DNA from: Marinobacter persicus
GTDB lineage: Bacteria; Pseudomonadota; Gammaproteobacteria; Pseudomonadales; Oleiphilaceae
Length of the DNA: 64,000 bases
Direction: 5' to 3'
Assembly (NCBI RefSeq): GCF_900114155.1
Contig: NZ_FOSC01000010.1
Coordinates: 1 to 64,000, forward strand
The position numbers and the translations under genes were made by a program. Under the pieces are notes generated by a model. The model saw only the letters and a list, made by a program, of their open reading frames with translations, was not told the DNA's origin and ran no database searches. Below, piece after piece: positions 56,335 through 64,000 of the stretch (position 1 is its first letter; every line of letters starts with the position of its first letter).

Positions 56335-57111
56335 ATGGATAGTTTTCAGATAGCCATCAGTGACTGGGCAGCATTCTCCCCGCAGCGAATGCAGCGTGAC
56401 CAGTGGTTGTCCTGGGCCGAGGGTAGTGCGAGCAGCGAGCAGGCCGGTTACAAACCCGAACTGCCATGGGTTAATGCCATGTTGCGCCGGCGTCTGAGCC
56501 CGATGGGGCGGGCCGCGCTCTGGGCGGCGGGGCAGTTGCTGGACGAACAACGGCCGGAGCCGGTGGCAACGGTTTTTGCCTCCCGCCATGGCGAGGTGGG
56601 CCGAACGGTGAAGCTGATGCGTGAACTGGCGGCCCAGGCGCCCTTGTCGCCGGCGTCTTTCAGCCTGTCGGTGCACAACGCCATTGGCGGCATCCACTCG
56701 ATCGCCAACAAGGTGCTTTCCCCGATTACGGCGATTTCGGCGGGCCCGGACACCCTGTGTGCGGCCTTGCTTGAGGCTTATGCCCAGCTGGCCAGCCCGG
56801 CACACCCTGGTGGTGAGGTGTTGTGCGTGTTTTATGACGACCCGCTACCGGAGCCCCTGGATGAATTTAACCGGGAGACGGCCGAGGTTCAGGCCCTGGC
56901 GCTTCGGCTGGCATTGACCGATACCCCGGGGGCGGTGCCTTTGTCTTTTTCCCTGGGTGAAGCGCCAGGCGGCGGGGCGGAGGTCCGGGACGAAAGTGCC
57001 CAGGTCGACCGTTTCCTGCGTTTTCTGTTGAATGGTAACGAAAGGGTTCTGAACCTGAAGGGAGACAGGCGCTTGTGGCAGTGGTGCAAGCGTGCCCGGG
57101 CGTGCCCATGA
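56335..57111 (+). CDS. Beta-ketoacyl synthase-like chain-length factor (aryl polyene type)
   Basis: A 258-residue protein of the short ketosynthase-like family (ketoacyl-synt_2) found at the start of aryl polyene clusters. It keeps the thiolase-fold N-terminal pieces TVFASRHGEVGRTVKLM and LSVHNAIGGIHSIAN but has no active-site cysteine at the usual place, so it should act as a partner subunit of a ketosynthase encoded elsewhere. ATG 56335 is used; GTG 56305 is an alternative, both with weak ribosome binding sites. It overlaps the next gene by four bases. Confidence 0.78.
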   Translation: MDSFQIAISDWAAFSPQRMQRDQWLSWAEGSASSEQAGYKPELPWVNAMLRRRLSPMGRAALWAAGQLLDEQRPEPVATVFASRHGEVGRTVKLMRELAAQAPLSPASFSLSVHNAIGGIHSIANKVLSPITAISAGPDTLCAALLEAYAQLASPAHPGGEVLCVFYDDPLPEPLDEFNRETAEVQALALRLALTDTPGAVPLSFSLGEAPGGGAEVRDESAQVDRFLRFLLNGNERVLNLKGDRRLWQWCKRARACP

Positions 57112-57869
57112 AGGCATTGGAGCGATTCTGGCGGGTGCTGGCGACCGGCTTTTCATTTCTGGTGTTCGGGCTTGGCAGCCTGCTTTTTACCTTGACGGTG
57201 GTGCCGGTTTCCTGGTTGATCCGGGATGAGTTGCGCAGTGAGCGCTTCGTCAAGTACATGATTCATCTTTGTTTCCGGTTTTTTACCGGGTTAATGCAGA
57301 AGCTCGGCGCGCTGACGGTGGAGATCAGCCATGCCGAGCGCCTGGCCAGCCCGGGGCAGTTGGTGATTGCCAACCACCCGACCCTGATTGATGTCGTCTT
57401 TCTAGTGTCGTTCATGCCACGGGCCGATTGCGTGGTTAAAAGCAGTTTGTTGAAGAACCCGCTGTTGAGTTTGCCGGTAAAGGCCGCCCGCTACATCACT
57501 AACGATGACCCCAGGGCGGTCATCCGGGCTGCCAGTGATTCGTTTGCCCGGGGCAACACGCTGATCGTGTTTCCCGAGGGCACGCGCACAACACCGGGAG
57601 AGCCGATGCAACTGCAGCGGGGTGCGGCCAACATTGCCATCAGAACCGGCCACAACCTGAGACCGGTGATTATCGATTGCGCGCCGCCGGCGCTGGGTAA
57701 AAATACCCCGTGGTATCGGGTGCCCGAGCGGCGGATGCATATGAAATTCCGGGTGGACGAGGAGCTGGATGTTTCACCCTATCGGGAGGGGAAACCTTCC
57801 GTTATGTCGCGGCAACTGACCGCAACCATAAAAGATTATTTCATCAGGGAGACTGCTCACCATGAATGA
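57108..57869 (+). CDS. Lysophospholipid acyltransferase-like protein (PlsC family)
   Basis: A 253-residue membrane acyltransferase. After an N-terminal hydrophobic stretch (FSFLVFGLGSLLFTLTVVPVSW) come the PlsC motifs NHPTLID (HX4D catalytic pair) and VFPEGTRTTPG. In aryl polyene clusters such an enzyme is thought to help attach the lipid or polyene moiety. It overlaps its neighbours by 4 and 8 bases, so translation is coupled. Confidence 0.85.
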   Translation: MKALERFWRVLATGFSFLVFGLGSLLFTLTVVPVSWLIRDELRSERFVKYMIHLCFRFFTGLMQKLGALTVEISHAERLASPGQLVIANHPTLIDVVFLVSFMPRADCVVKSSLLKNPLLSLPVKAARYITNDDPRAVIRAASDSFARGNTLIVFPEGTRTTPGEPMQLQRGAANIAIRTGHNLRPVIIDCAPPALGKNTPWYRVPERRMHMKFRVDEELDVSPYREGKPSVMSRQLTATIKDYFIRETAHHE

Positions 57870-58122
57870 GCTGAAAACCGAGCTGAAACAGCTTGTGATC
57901 GACGCACTGGATCTGGAAGACGTCACCGTGGACGACATCGACTCCTCCGAGCCTCTGTTTATTGACGGCCTGGGGCTGGATTCCATCGATGCTCTGGAGC
58001 TGGGCCTGGCATTGCAGAAATGCTACGGCATCAAACTGACGGCGGATTCCGAGGAAACCCGCAAGCATTTTGCCAGTATCGACAGCCTTGCCGAACTGGT
58101 GGCCAGCCACAAAAACGCCTGA
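57862..58122 (+). CDS. Acyl carrier protein (aryl polyene cluster)
   Basis: An 86-residue acidic ACP. The serine in LGLDSIDALELGLALQ receives phosphopantetheine. It should carry the growing aryl polyene. Comparable clusters have two ACP genes side by side; only this one is present here. Translation starts within the acyltransferase gene. Confidence 0.92.
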   Translation: MNELKTELKQLVIDALDLEDVTVDDIDSSEPLFIDGLGLDSIDALELGLALQKCYGIKLTADSEETRKHFASIDSLAELVASHKNA

Positions 58123-58190
58123 GCCGGTAACGCCGGGCCGGATAGCCGGCCGGCTTGCCTGCCAGGTTTGAACCGACCGGGCCCGGATCT

Positions 58191-58742
58191 ATGAACTGGC
58201 TGCCAAAGGTCGCGATTGGCCTGCTGTCGGTGGGGTATCCAATAGCGGTCTATCTCACCCTGAAACACCTTGGAACCGGTGCCGCTATCTGGTTGCTGGT
58301 GCCGATCGCCCTGATACACGGCGTTCGAGCCCTGAAGGGCCAGCGCAGCGGCTGGTGGTGGCTGCTTGCCTGCGTGTTGCTAACGGGCTGGTCCTGGCTT
58401 CAGCAATCGGTTGTGGGGGTCAAGTTCTACCCGGTGGTGGTCAGTCTGGGGTTGCTTTGCGTGTTCGCCTGGAGCCTGCGCTTCCCCCCGACCGTGATTG
58501 AACGCCTGGCCCGCCTGCAGGAACCCGAGCTTCCGGCTTCCGGCGTGGCCTATACCCGCAAGGTCACGGTGATCTGGTGTGGTTTTTTCGCTGCCAATGC
58601 GGCCATTGCGACGGCGACCGTGTATGCCGACGACTGGGTATGGACACTTTATAACGGTCTGATCAGTTATCTGCTGATGGGTATGTTACTGGCCGGCGAG
58701 TGGTTGTTCCGCCAGTTTTTCCGGAGTCAACACAATGACTGA
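58191..58742 (+). CDS. Multipass membrane protein of aryl polyene clusters (COG4648-like)
   Basis: A 183-residue protein with about six predicted helices (WLPKVAIGLLSVGYPIAVYL, WLLVPIALIHGV, WWWLLACVLLTGWSW, and others) and a basic C-terminal tail. Similar proteins sit between the ACPs and the ligase in polyene clusters, but their role is not known. Start 58191 is chosen because the frame upstream is proline-rich and lacks helices. Its stop overlaps the ligase start by eight bases. Confidence 0.75.
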   Translation: MNWLPKVAIGLLSVGYPIAVYLTLKHLGTGAAIWLLVPIALIHGVRALKGQRSGWWWLLACVLLTGWSWLQQSVVGVKFYPVVVSLGLLCVFAWSLRFPPTVIERLARLQEPELPASGVAYTRKVTVIWCGFFAANAAIATATVYADDWVWTLYNGLISYLLMGMLLAGEWLFRQFFRSQHND

Positions 58743-60498
58743 ATCTCCAAGACTTGCCCGGATACTCTGTGCCGATTCCGCACCGGAGCGGCCTGTGGCA
58801 CGCCGCGGCAACGATTGGTTGACCCGGGCCGATTTCAGGCAACGGGCAATGGCGTGGCAGGCGGCCACCGAGCAGGTTCCGGCCAGCCGGGTCGGCGTCT
58901 ATTTTACCGATGCCTATGAGTTTGCCGCCGCTTTGTATGGTCTGTGGTACGCGGGCAAGACCGCCCTGCTGATGGGAGACCGGCTGCCAGCAACGGTTGA
59001 TCTGGTGGCCGGGCACGTTGGCGCGTTCATCGGCGAGTTTGATGACCGTCCCGGCTTGCCGGTCATTTCTTCGCCTGCCGACAAACCGAAGGGGACTGGC
59101 GGCACGCTGCCAGCGCTTGATCCGGAACACCCGGCGGTAATTGTTCTGACCTCCGGCAGCACAGGGGCGCCAAAGATGGTGCCCATGGCACTAAGCCAGC
59201 TGGACACCGAAGTTGGCATGCACGAACAGCAATGGGGTGCCATGGCCGGCCGTTCGCTGGTGATTGGTACGGTCAGTCACCAGCATATTTATGGTCTGGT
59301 CTGGCGGGTATTATGGCCCCTGGCCGGTGGCCGGCCGTTTGTGTCCGAGGTTTGCCGTTATGCCGAAGACGCTCTGGCACTGGCGGAGGGTGAGTCGTCC
59401 TGTGTGCTGGTTACCACGCCCACCCATCTGGCCCGCTGGCCACATCAGCCCGGCGGGCGGGCTCCGGGCAATTGGGCCATGGTGGTGTCTTCCACGGCCC
59501 CGCTGGCGCATCGGCACAGTGAGTTTGGTCACGGCTACTTTGGTGTGCCGGTCACGGAGCTGTTCGGCAGCTCTGAAACCGGCGGTATTGCCTGGCGCCA
59601 GCAGACAATCGATGATGTCTGGACCACCCTTGAAGGCATTGATGTTAGCCGTGACCGGGATACCGGGGCCTTGTTACTGAAATCGCCTCTGCTGGCGGAG
59701 GATGACTGGTTTGAAACTGGCGATCGGGCCGACGTGTACAGTCATCGGCGATTCCGCCTGCTCGGCCGCCTGGACCGCATCGCCAAGATCGAAGGTAAGC
59801 GGGTGTCATTGTCGGCCATGGAAAACCGGTTATCGGACCATGAGGCCGTTCGGGAGGTCCGGGCGCTGGTGCTGACCGGCAAACGCACCGAAACCGCTGT
59901 GGTGGCAGTGCTGGAGCCCTTTGCCCGGGATCGGCTGAAGACAGAAGGAAAGAGGGTACTGACCCGGGAATTACGCAACTGGTTGTCGGGTCATTTTGAG
60001 TCGCCGGTTTTGCCCCGTCGCTGGCGTTTCGTTGAACAGCTGCCCCGTAACGCCCAGGGCAAGATTCCCCAGTATTATCTGGAGACGTTGTTTGAAAAAA
60101 CGGCGGCCGCCTCGGCAAACGCAACGACACGTCATCCAGTTGTGCTCAAGCATTGGTGGCAGACAGAGCATCAGGTCTGTGTGCGTTTGCGGGTGGCACC
60201 GGAACTGGTCTTTTTTCAGGGGCATTTCGATGGATTTCCGGTGTTGCCGGGTGTCGTCCAGTTGAATTGGGCAGAAGCATTCGCCCGAAAGTATTTTGGC
60301 GATCGGCTTGCATGCCGGAACGCTTTCTCCAGAATGGAGGCGGTAAAATTTCAGGAGCCCATCCGCCCCGGCCGGGAACTGTCCATGGCCTTGACACTGG
60401 AACCGGAACGCAGCCGGTTGCAGTTCCGTTTCCATGACGGGGAAACGGTGTTCTCGTCCGGGCGGATGGTGTTCGATGGTGTGCAGGAGCCTGTTTGA
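58735..60498 (+). CDS. Acyl-AMP ligase fused to hot-dog dehydratase (aryl polyene)
   Basis: A 587-residue fusion. Residues about 1-450 are an acyl-adenylate-forming ligase: VLTSGSTGAPKMVPM, ELFGSSETGGIAWR, FETGDRADVY and RNAQGKIPQYYL (A10 lysine). It would activate a hydroxycinnamate-type starter and load it on the ACP. Residues about 465-587 are a FabA/FabZ-like hot-dog dehydratase with the catalytic His in QGHFDGFPVLPGVVQL. In the clusters I know these are separate genes. It overlaps its neighbours. Confidence 0.87.
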   Translation: MTESPRLARILCADSAPERPVARRGNDWLTRADFRQRAMAWQAATEQVPASRVGVYFTDAYEFAAALYGLWYAGKTALLMGDRLPATVDLVAGHVGAFIGEFDDRPGLPVISSPADKPKGTGGTLPALDPEHPAVIVLTSGSTGAPKMVPMALSQLDTEVGMHEQQWGAMAGRSLVIGTVSHQHIYGLVWRVLWPLAGGRPFVSEVCRYAEDALALAEGESSCVLVTTPTHLARWPHQPGGRAPGNWAMVVSSTAPLAHRHSEFGHGYFGVPVTELFGSSETGGIAWRQQTIDDVWTTLEGIDVSRDRDTGALLLKSPLLAEDDWFETGDRADVYSHRRFRLLGRLDRIAKIEGKRVSLSAMENRLSDHEAVREVRALVLTGKRTETAVVAVLEPFARDRLKTEGKRVLTRELRNWLSGHFESPVLPRRWRFVEQLPRNAQGKIPQYYLETLFEKTAAASANATTRHPVVLKHWWQTEHQVCVRLRVAPELVFFQGHFDGFPVLPGVVQLNWAEAFARKYFGDRLACRNAFSRMEAVKFQEPIRPGRELSMALTLEPERSRLQFRFHDGETVFSSGRMVFDGVQEPV

Positions 60499-61250
60499 TG
60501 TCCGATTTCTGCGTGGTTATACCGGTTTACAATCATCCCGACACCATCGGTACGACGGTGCAGCAAGTGCGCGCGCTCGATTTGCCGGTGGTGCTGGTGG
60601 ATGATGGCAGCGAGCCGGTCTGTGCCGACGTGCTTCAGACCCTGGCGAGGGCGGATGAACAGGTACACCTGACCCGCCTGCCGCAGAACTGCGGCAAGGG
60701 GGCGGCCGTCAAAGTGGGCCTGCTGATGGCAGAGAAGCTGGGTTTTGGCTATGCGTTTCAGGTTGATGCCGATGGTCAGCACAACACCGATGACATTCCC
60801 AGGCTGATCGGGGTGTCCCGTCAGCATCCGGATGCGATTGTGTCCGGCATGCCGGATTATGACGACAGTGTGCCGCGAGTGCGTTATTACTGCCGTTACC
60901 TGACCCACATCCTGGTCTGGATAAATACGCTCTCGCTGGAAATCCGCGATTCCATGTGTGGCTTCCGGGTGTATCCCCTCGCACCCGTGTGCCAGTTGCT
61001 GCGCACCGAGTCGCTGGGTGATCGCATGGATTACGACACCGAAGTACTGGTCAAATGGTTCTGGAACGGCGGCCGGGTCGTGCAAACGAAGACCCGGGTC
61101 AGTTATCCGCTCGACGGCATTTCCCATTTCCGGGGGTTTGAAGATAACTGGCTGCTGACCAAACTGCATATCCGCCTGTTCTTCGGCATGCTGTGGCGCC
61201 TGCCGCGCCTGCTGGGTCGCCGTAGCCCGGTCAAGGGACTGTCCCTATGA
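60498..61250 (+). CDS. Family 2 glycosyltransferase (aryl polyene cluster)
   Basis: A 250-residue GT2 enzyme. It has the N-terminal FCVVIPVYNHPDTIGTTVQ, the nucleotide-binding DDGS, the metal motif DADGQHNTDD and a C-terminal amphipathic part with WRLPRLLGRR. No membrane helices. It probably adds a sugar to the lipid or polyene on the cytoplasmic side. TGATG overlap with the ligase, ATGA overlap with the next gene. Confidence 0.88.
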   Translation: MSDFCVVIPVYNHPDTIGTTVQQVRALDLPVVLVDDGSEPVCADVLQTLARADEQVHLTRLPQNCGKGAAVKVGLLMAEKLGFGYAFQVDADGQHNTDDIPRLIGVSRQHPDAIVSGMPDYDDSVPRVRYYCRYLTHILVWINTLSLEIRDSMCGFRVYPLAPVCQLLRTESLGDRMDYDTEVLVKWFWNGGRVVQTKTRVSYPLDGISHFRGFEDNWLLTKLHIRLFFGMLWRLPRLLGRRSPVKGLSL

Positions 61251-62215
61251 AAGCGAGGCACTGGTCCACGGTCTCCGAGGCCGGCGCCGTCAGCGGTATC
61301 CGCTTTATGTTCGGCATTTATCGCTGGTTCGGGCGGTTGCCGTTCCGTATCTGTCTGTATCCGGTGATTCTCTATTATTTCCTGTTTAAAAAAACCGCCC
61401 GCGACGCGTCGCTGGAATACCTGAGGCACATGCGCGCCGACTACCGGTTGAGGGATGATCAGCCCCTGCTGCTGCAAAGCTATCGTCACTTCATGAATTT
61501 CGGGGAATGCATTCTGGACAAACTGGCGGTCTGGCAGGGTGATATTTCCCTGGATTCGCTGGCCTTCCACAATCACGAGGTTTTCGACGATCTGGTGAGC
61601 CGGGGGCAGGGCTGTGTCATGGTAGGCTCGCACCTTGGTAATCTGGAGATCTGCCGGGCGCTGGCCAAGCGTAATGTGTCTGTCACCATCAATGTGCTGA
61701 TGCACACTGCCCACGCCACCCGCTTCAACGAGATGCTGTCCCGGGCCAACAGTGAAGCGCACGTGAATGTCATCCAGGTGTCGGAGATCAGCCCGGCGAC
61801 CGCCATTCTGCTGAAACAGAAAATCGATGATGGCGAGTTTCTGGTCATTGCCGGTGACCGCACGCCGGTATCCGGGCAGGGTAATGTGACGGAAGTGTCT
61901 TTTCTGGGTGAACGCTGTTACATGCCACAAGGGCCTTTTGTTCTGGCGTCCATTCTCCGCTGCCCGGTACTGAGTATCTTTTGCCTGCGCCGGGAGCGCG
62001 GGGGCAAACCATTTTTCGATCTTTACATGGACCACTTTGCCGATCGCATTCGCCTGCCAAGGCGTGACCGGGAAAGTGCCCTGGAGGAAACCGTGCAGCG
62101 CTGGGCCGATTTGCTGGCCGGTTACTGCCAGAAAGCGCCGCTGCAGTGGTTCAATTTCTATTCCTACTGGCATCGTGCCGATGCCGACCCCAACACTGAG
62201 ATAAGTCCGGACTGA
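61247..62215 (+). CDS. LpxL/HtrB-like lipid acyltransferase (aryl polyene cluster)
   Basis: A 322-residue membrane-associated acyltransferase of the Lauroyl/myristoyl-transferase type. The HX4E motif is in SHLGNLEICRALAKR, and ILLKQKIDDGEFLVIAGDRTP and QWFNFYSYW also fit. Starts with a short hydrophobic region and a basic FKKTARD. It would acylate a lipid scaffold for the polyene. The TGATG-type junction shows coupling to the ammonia-lyase gene. Confidence 0.88.
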   Translation: MKARHWSTVSEAGAVSGIRFMFGIYRWFGRLPFRICLYPVILYYFLFKKTARDASLEYLRHMRADYRLRDDQPLLLQSYRHFMNFGECILDKLAVWQGDISLDSLAFHNHEVFDDLVSRGQGCVMVGSHLGNLEICRALAKRNVSVTINVLMHTAHATRFNEMLSRANSEAHVNVIQVSEISPATAILLKQKIDDGEFLVIAGDRTPVSGQGNVTEVSFLGERCYMPQGPFVLASILRCPVLSIFCLRRERGGKPFFDLYMDHFADRIRLPRRDRESALEETVQRWADLLAGYCQKAPLQWFNFYSYWHRADADPNTEISPD

Positions 62216-63750
62216 TGATCACGTTTGATGAAAATCCGATAACCATTGAAGACATTACCGCCATCGCCCGTGGTGAACAGGAACTGATGCTGAGCCCGGC
62301 ACCGGAGTTCGCCGCGCGCATTCGCCAGGGCAGTGCGTTTCTGGAACAGTTGCTGGAAGAGGATGGCGCCATCTACGGGGTGACCACCGGTTACGGCGAT
62401 TCCTGCACCACCATGATCCCGGAGGAACTGGTGGCCGAGCTGCCGCACCATTTGTTCACCTTCCACGGTTGCGGGCTTGGCGACATGCTGGACCCAATGC
62501 AGGGCCGAGCGGTACTGGCCGCCCGGCTGAATTCACTGACGTTTGGCTATTCCGGAGTAACCTACGAGCTGCTTGAACAGCTGGTACTGTTGCTGCAAAA
62601 GGACGTTGTTCCGGTGATCCCCTCGGAAGGTTCCGTGGGCGCCAGCGGTGACCTGACGCCGCTGTCCTATGTCGCCGCCGTGCTGTGTGGCGAGCGCGAG
62701 GTTTACTGGCAGGGCGACCGCCGGCCCACCGCCGAAGTATTCGCGGAACTGGGCATTGAACCGCTGCGGCTCAAGCCCAAGGAAGGCCTGGCGATCATGA
62801 ACGGCACGGCGGTGATGACCGGCCTGGCCTGCCTGGCGTTCGAGCGGGCCGAATACCTGTCCCGCCTGGCCACCCGCATCACCGCCATGGCCACGCTGGT
62901 GCTGGACGGCAATGCCCACCATTACGACGAGGTACTGTTTTCGGTCAAACCCCATCAGGGCCAGCAGAACGTGGCCGCACGTCTGCGCGAAGACCTGCAC
63001 GCCGGAGAGCCACCGCGCAACCCGAACCGCCTGCAGGACCGCTACTCGCTGCGCTGTGCGCCCCATGTGATCGGTGTACTGGAAGATTCCCTGCCGTGGC
63101 TGCGCCAGTTCATCGAGAATGAGCTGAACAGCGCCAATGACAACCCGATCATTGATGCCGAAGGCAAACACGTGCTGCACGGTGGTCACTTCTACGGTGG
63201 CCACATCGCCGCCGCCATGGATTCCCTGAAAACCGCCGTGGCCAATATTGCCGACCTGCTGGACCGGCAGATGGCCCAGATGATGGACGTGAAATTCAAT
63301 CATGGCCTGCCGGCCAACCTGTCCGGCGCCAGCGGTGAGCGCAGGGCGATCAATCATGGTCTGAAAGCGGTTCAGATCGGCGCTTCGGCCTGGACCGCCG
63401 AGGCCCTGAAGCTGACCATGCCGGCCAGCGTCTTCTCCCGTTCCACCGAGTGCCATAACCAGGACAAAGTCAGCATGGGCACCATTGCCGCCCGCGACTG
63501 CCTGCGGGTGTTGCAGTTGACCGAGCAGGTTACCGCCTCCGCCTTGTTTGCGGTGACCCAGGGCCTTGAATTGCGTCTTGAAGCCGGTGACCTGAGCCGT
63601 GACAGCATCGGTGAGGAACTGCTGGGTACTTTGCAGTCCGTGCGCGAGAGCAGTCGCAAACTGACCGAGGACCGGGCCCTGGATCAGGAACTGCGTACCC
63701 TGATTGACCGTATCCAGAAACGGGAATGGTCGCTGTATCCGTCAACATAA
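62215..63750 (+). CDS. Aromatic amino acid ammonia-lyase (HAL/TAL/PAL family)
   Basis: A 511-residue MIO enzyme. The cofactor triad A143-S144-G145 lies in SVGASGDLTPLSY; Y60 in TTGYGDS is the catalytic tyrosine. The substrate-selecting pair is F83-H84, unlike H-L in bacterial tyrosine lyase and S-H in histidine lyase. In this cluster it most likely makes coumarate or cinnamate as the polyene starter, so tyrosine or phenylalanine rather than histidine is the expected substrate. Not next to hut genes. It starts inside the upstream stop. Confidence 0.87.
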   Translation: MITFDENPITIEDITAIARGEQELMLSPAPEFAARIRQGSAFLEQLLEEDGAIYGVTTGYGDSCTTMIPEELVAELPHHLFTFHGCGLGDMLDPMQGRAVLAARLNSLTFGYSGVTYELLEQLVLLLQKDVVPVIPSEGSVGASGDLTPLSYVAAVLCGEREVYWQGDRRPTAEVFAELGIEPLRLKPKEGLAIMNGTAVMTGLACLAFERAEYLSRLATRITAMATLVLDGNAHHYDEVLFSVKPHQGQQNVAARLREDLHAGEPPRNPNRLQDRYSLRCAPHVIGVLEDSLPWLRQFIENELNSANDNPIIDAEGKHVLHGGHFYGGHIAAAMDSLKTAVANIADLLDRQMAQMMDVKFNHGLPANLSGASGERRAINHGLKAVQIGASAWTAEALKLTMPASVFSRSTECHNQDKVSMGTIAARDCLRVLQLTEQVTASALFAVTQGLELRLEAGDLSRDSIGEELLGTLQSVRESSRKLTEDRALDQELRTLIDRIQKREWSLYPST

Positions 63751-63778
63751 CCCCCGAAAATCCGGAGGCCGTCCCGCG

Positions 63779-64000
63779 ATGATATATGCAGATGCCCAGG
63801 TCAAGATTCCCTTCCATGATATTGATATCATGGAAATTGCCTGGCATGGCCATTATGTGAAGTATTTCGAGATTGCCCGTTGTGAATTGCTCGACAAGCT
63901 CGATTATGACCACCATCGCATGCGTGAGTCCGGCTATGCCTGGCCGGTGATCGACATGCACCTGCGTTATGCCCGGCCGGCCCGGTATAACCAGGTGCTG
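63779..64000 (+). CDS. Hot-dog thioesterase, 4-hydroxybenzoyl-CoA thioesterase type (truncated by window end)
   Basis: The first 74 codons of a thioesterase: MIYADAQVKIPFHDIDIME, then WHGHYVKYFEIARCELLDKL, the HGHY..YFE pattern of the hot-dog family with its catalytic acid. In polyene clusters this enzyme releases or proofreads acyl-ACP. GGAGG lies at good distance. The rest is outside the window. Confidence 0.85.
   Translation, partial: MIYADAQVKIPFHDIDIMEIAWHGHYVKYFEIARCELLDKLDYDHHRMRESGYAWPVIDMHLRYARPARYNQVL

Noticed and set aside
62215..63750. Histidine ammonia-lyase of histidine breakdown
   Set aside because: It lies inside a polyene cluster with no hut genes, and its selectivity pair is not the HAL type.

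Overview
The window looks like chromosomal DNA from a marine gammaproteobacterium close to Marinobacter. The reasons are the run gyrA-serC-pheA-hisC-tyrA/aroA-cmk-rpsA-ihfB-lapA-lapB-pyrF, the fused TyrA-AroA enzyme and the overall base composition. This assignment is inferred from gene order and protein character, not from a database search.

1-3.1 kb is an accessory patch. It opens with the right end of an IS3-family insertion sequence. Promoterless integron-type cassettes follow, each bounded by related attC sites: a PanB-like enzyme, a zinc-ribbon/DUF4145 protein and an overlapping DUF4160-DUF2442 pair. The third attC is broken. After it come a decayed ccdAB toxin-antitoxin locus on the minus strand, a different attC-like hairpin and a toxin remnant. 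3.1-5.8 kb holds a small zinc-finger protein, two tandem exported paralogues and an orphan hypothetical protein.

5.8-27 kb is ordinary chromosome: an MFS transporter, rhodanese, YbaK deacylase, a large FAD/Fe-S oxidoreductase, an ABC/HlyD export operon on the minus strand, MAPEG, an ammonium transporter with a clear sigma-54 promoter and NtrC-like site, YghU, a Lon-like protease, a universal-stress-like protein, a ZIP transporter, a second-type FtsH, gamma-glutamyltranspeptidase and PurU.

27-40.5 kb is the conserved housekeeping run. It covers DNA supercoiling, serine and aromatic amino acid synthesis, CMP kinase, ribosomal protein S1, IHF-beta, LPS control and pyrimidine synthesis.

40.5-54 kb contains tRNA-Asn, an aspartate aminotransferase, uvrB with a candidate LexA box, a divergent RimK-like ATP-grasp / GNAT-C39 protease pair, a CDF transporter, pyrD, rmf and rlmL. 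Two intergenic gaps (40.56-41.03 and 53.08-53.43 kb) each carry two copies of an unusual structured repeat. The core is shared, but each copy is closed by its own locus-specific inverted arms. I consider this the best candidate for something undescribed.

54-64 kb holds an M18 aminopeptidase and then an aryl-polyene-type biosynthetic cluster that runs off the window. A divergent Sfp-type phosphopantetheinyl transferase precedes a ketosynthase-like chain-length factor, acyltransferase, ACP, membrane protein, a ligase-dehydratase fusion, glycosyltransferase, LpxL-like acyltransferase, MIO-type ammonia-lyase and a truncated thioesterase. The likely logic is that the lyase makes an aryl acrylate, the ligase loads it on the ACP, ketosynthases outside the window extend it, and the transferases attach it to a membrane lipid.
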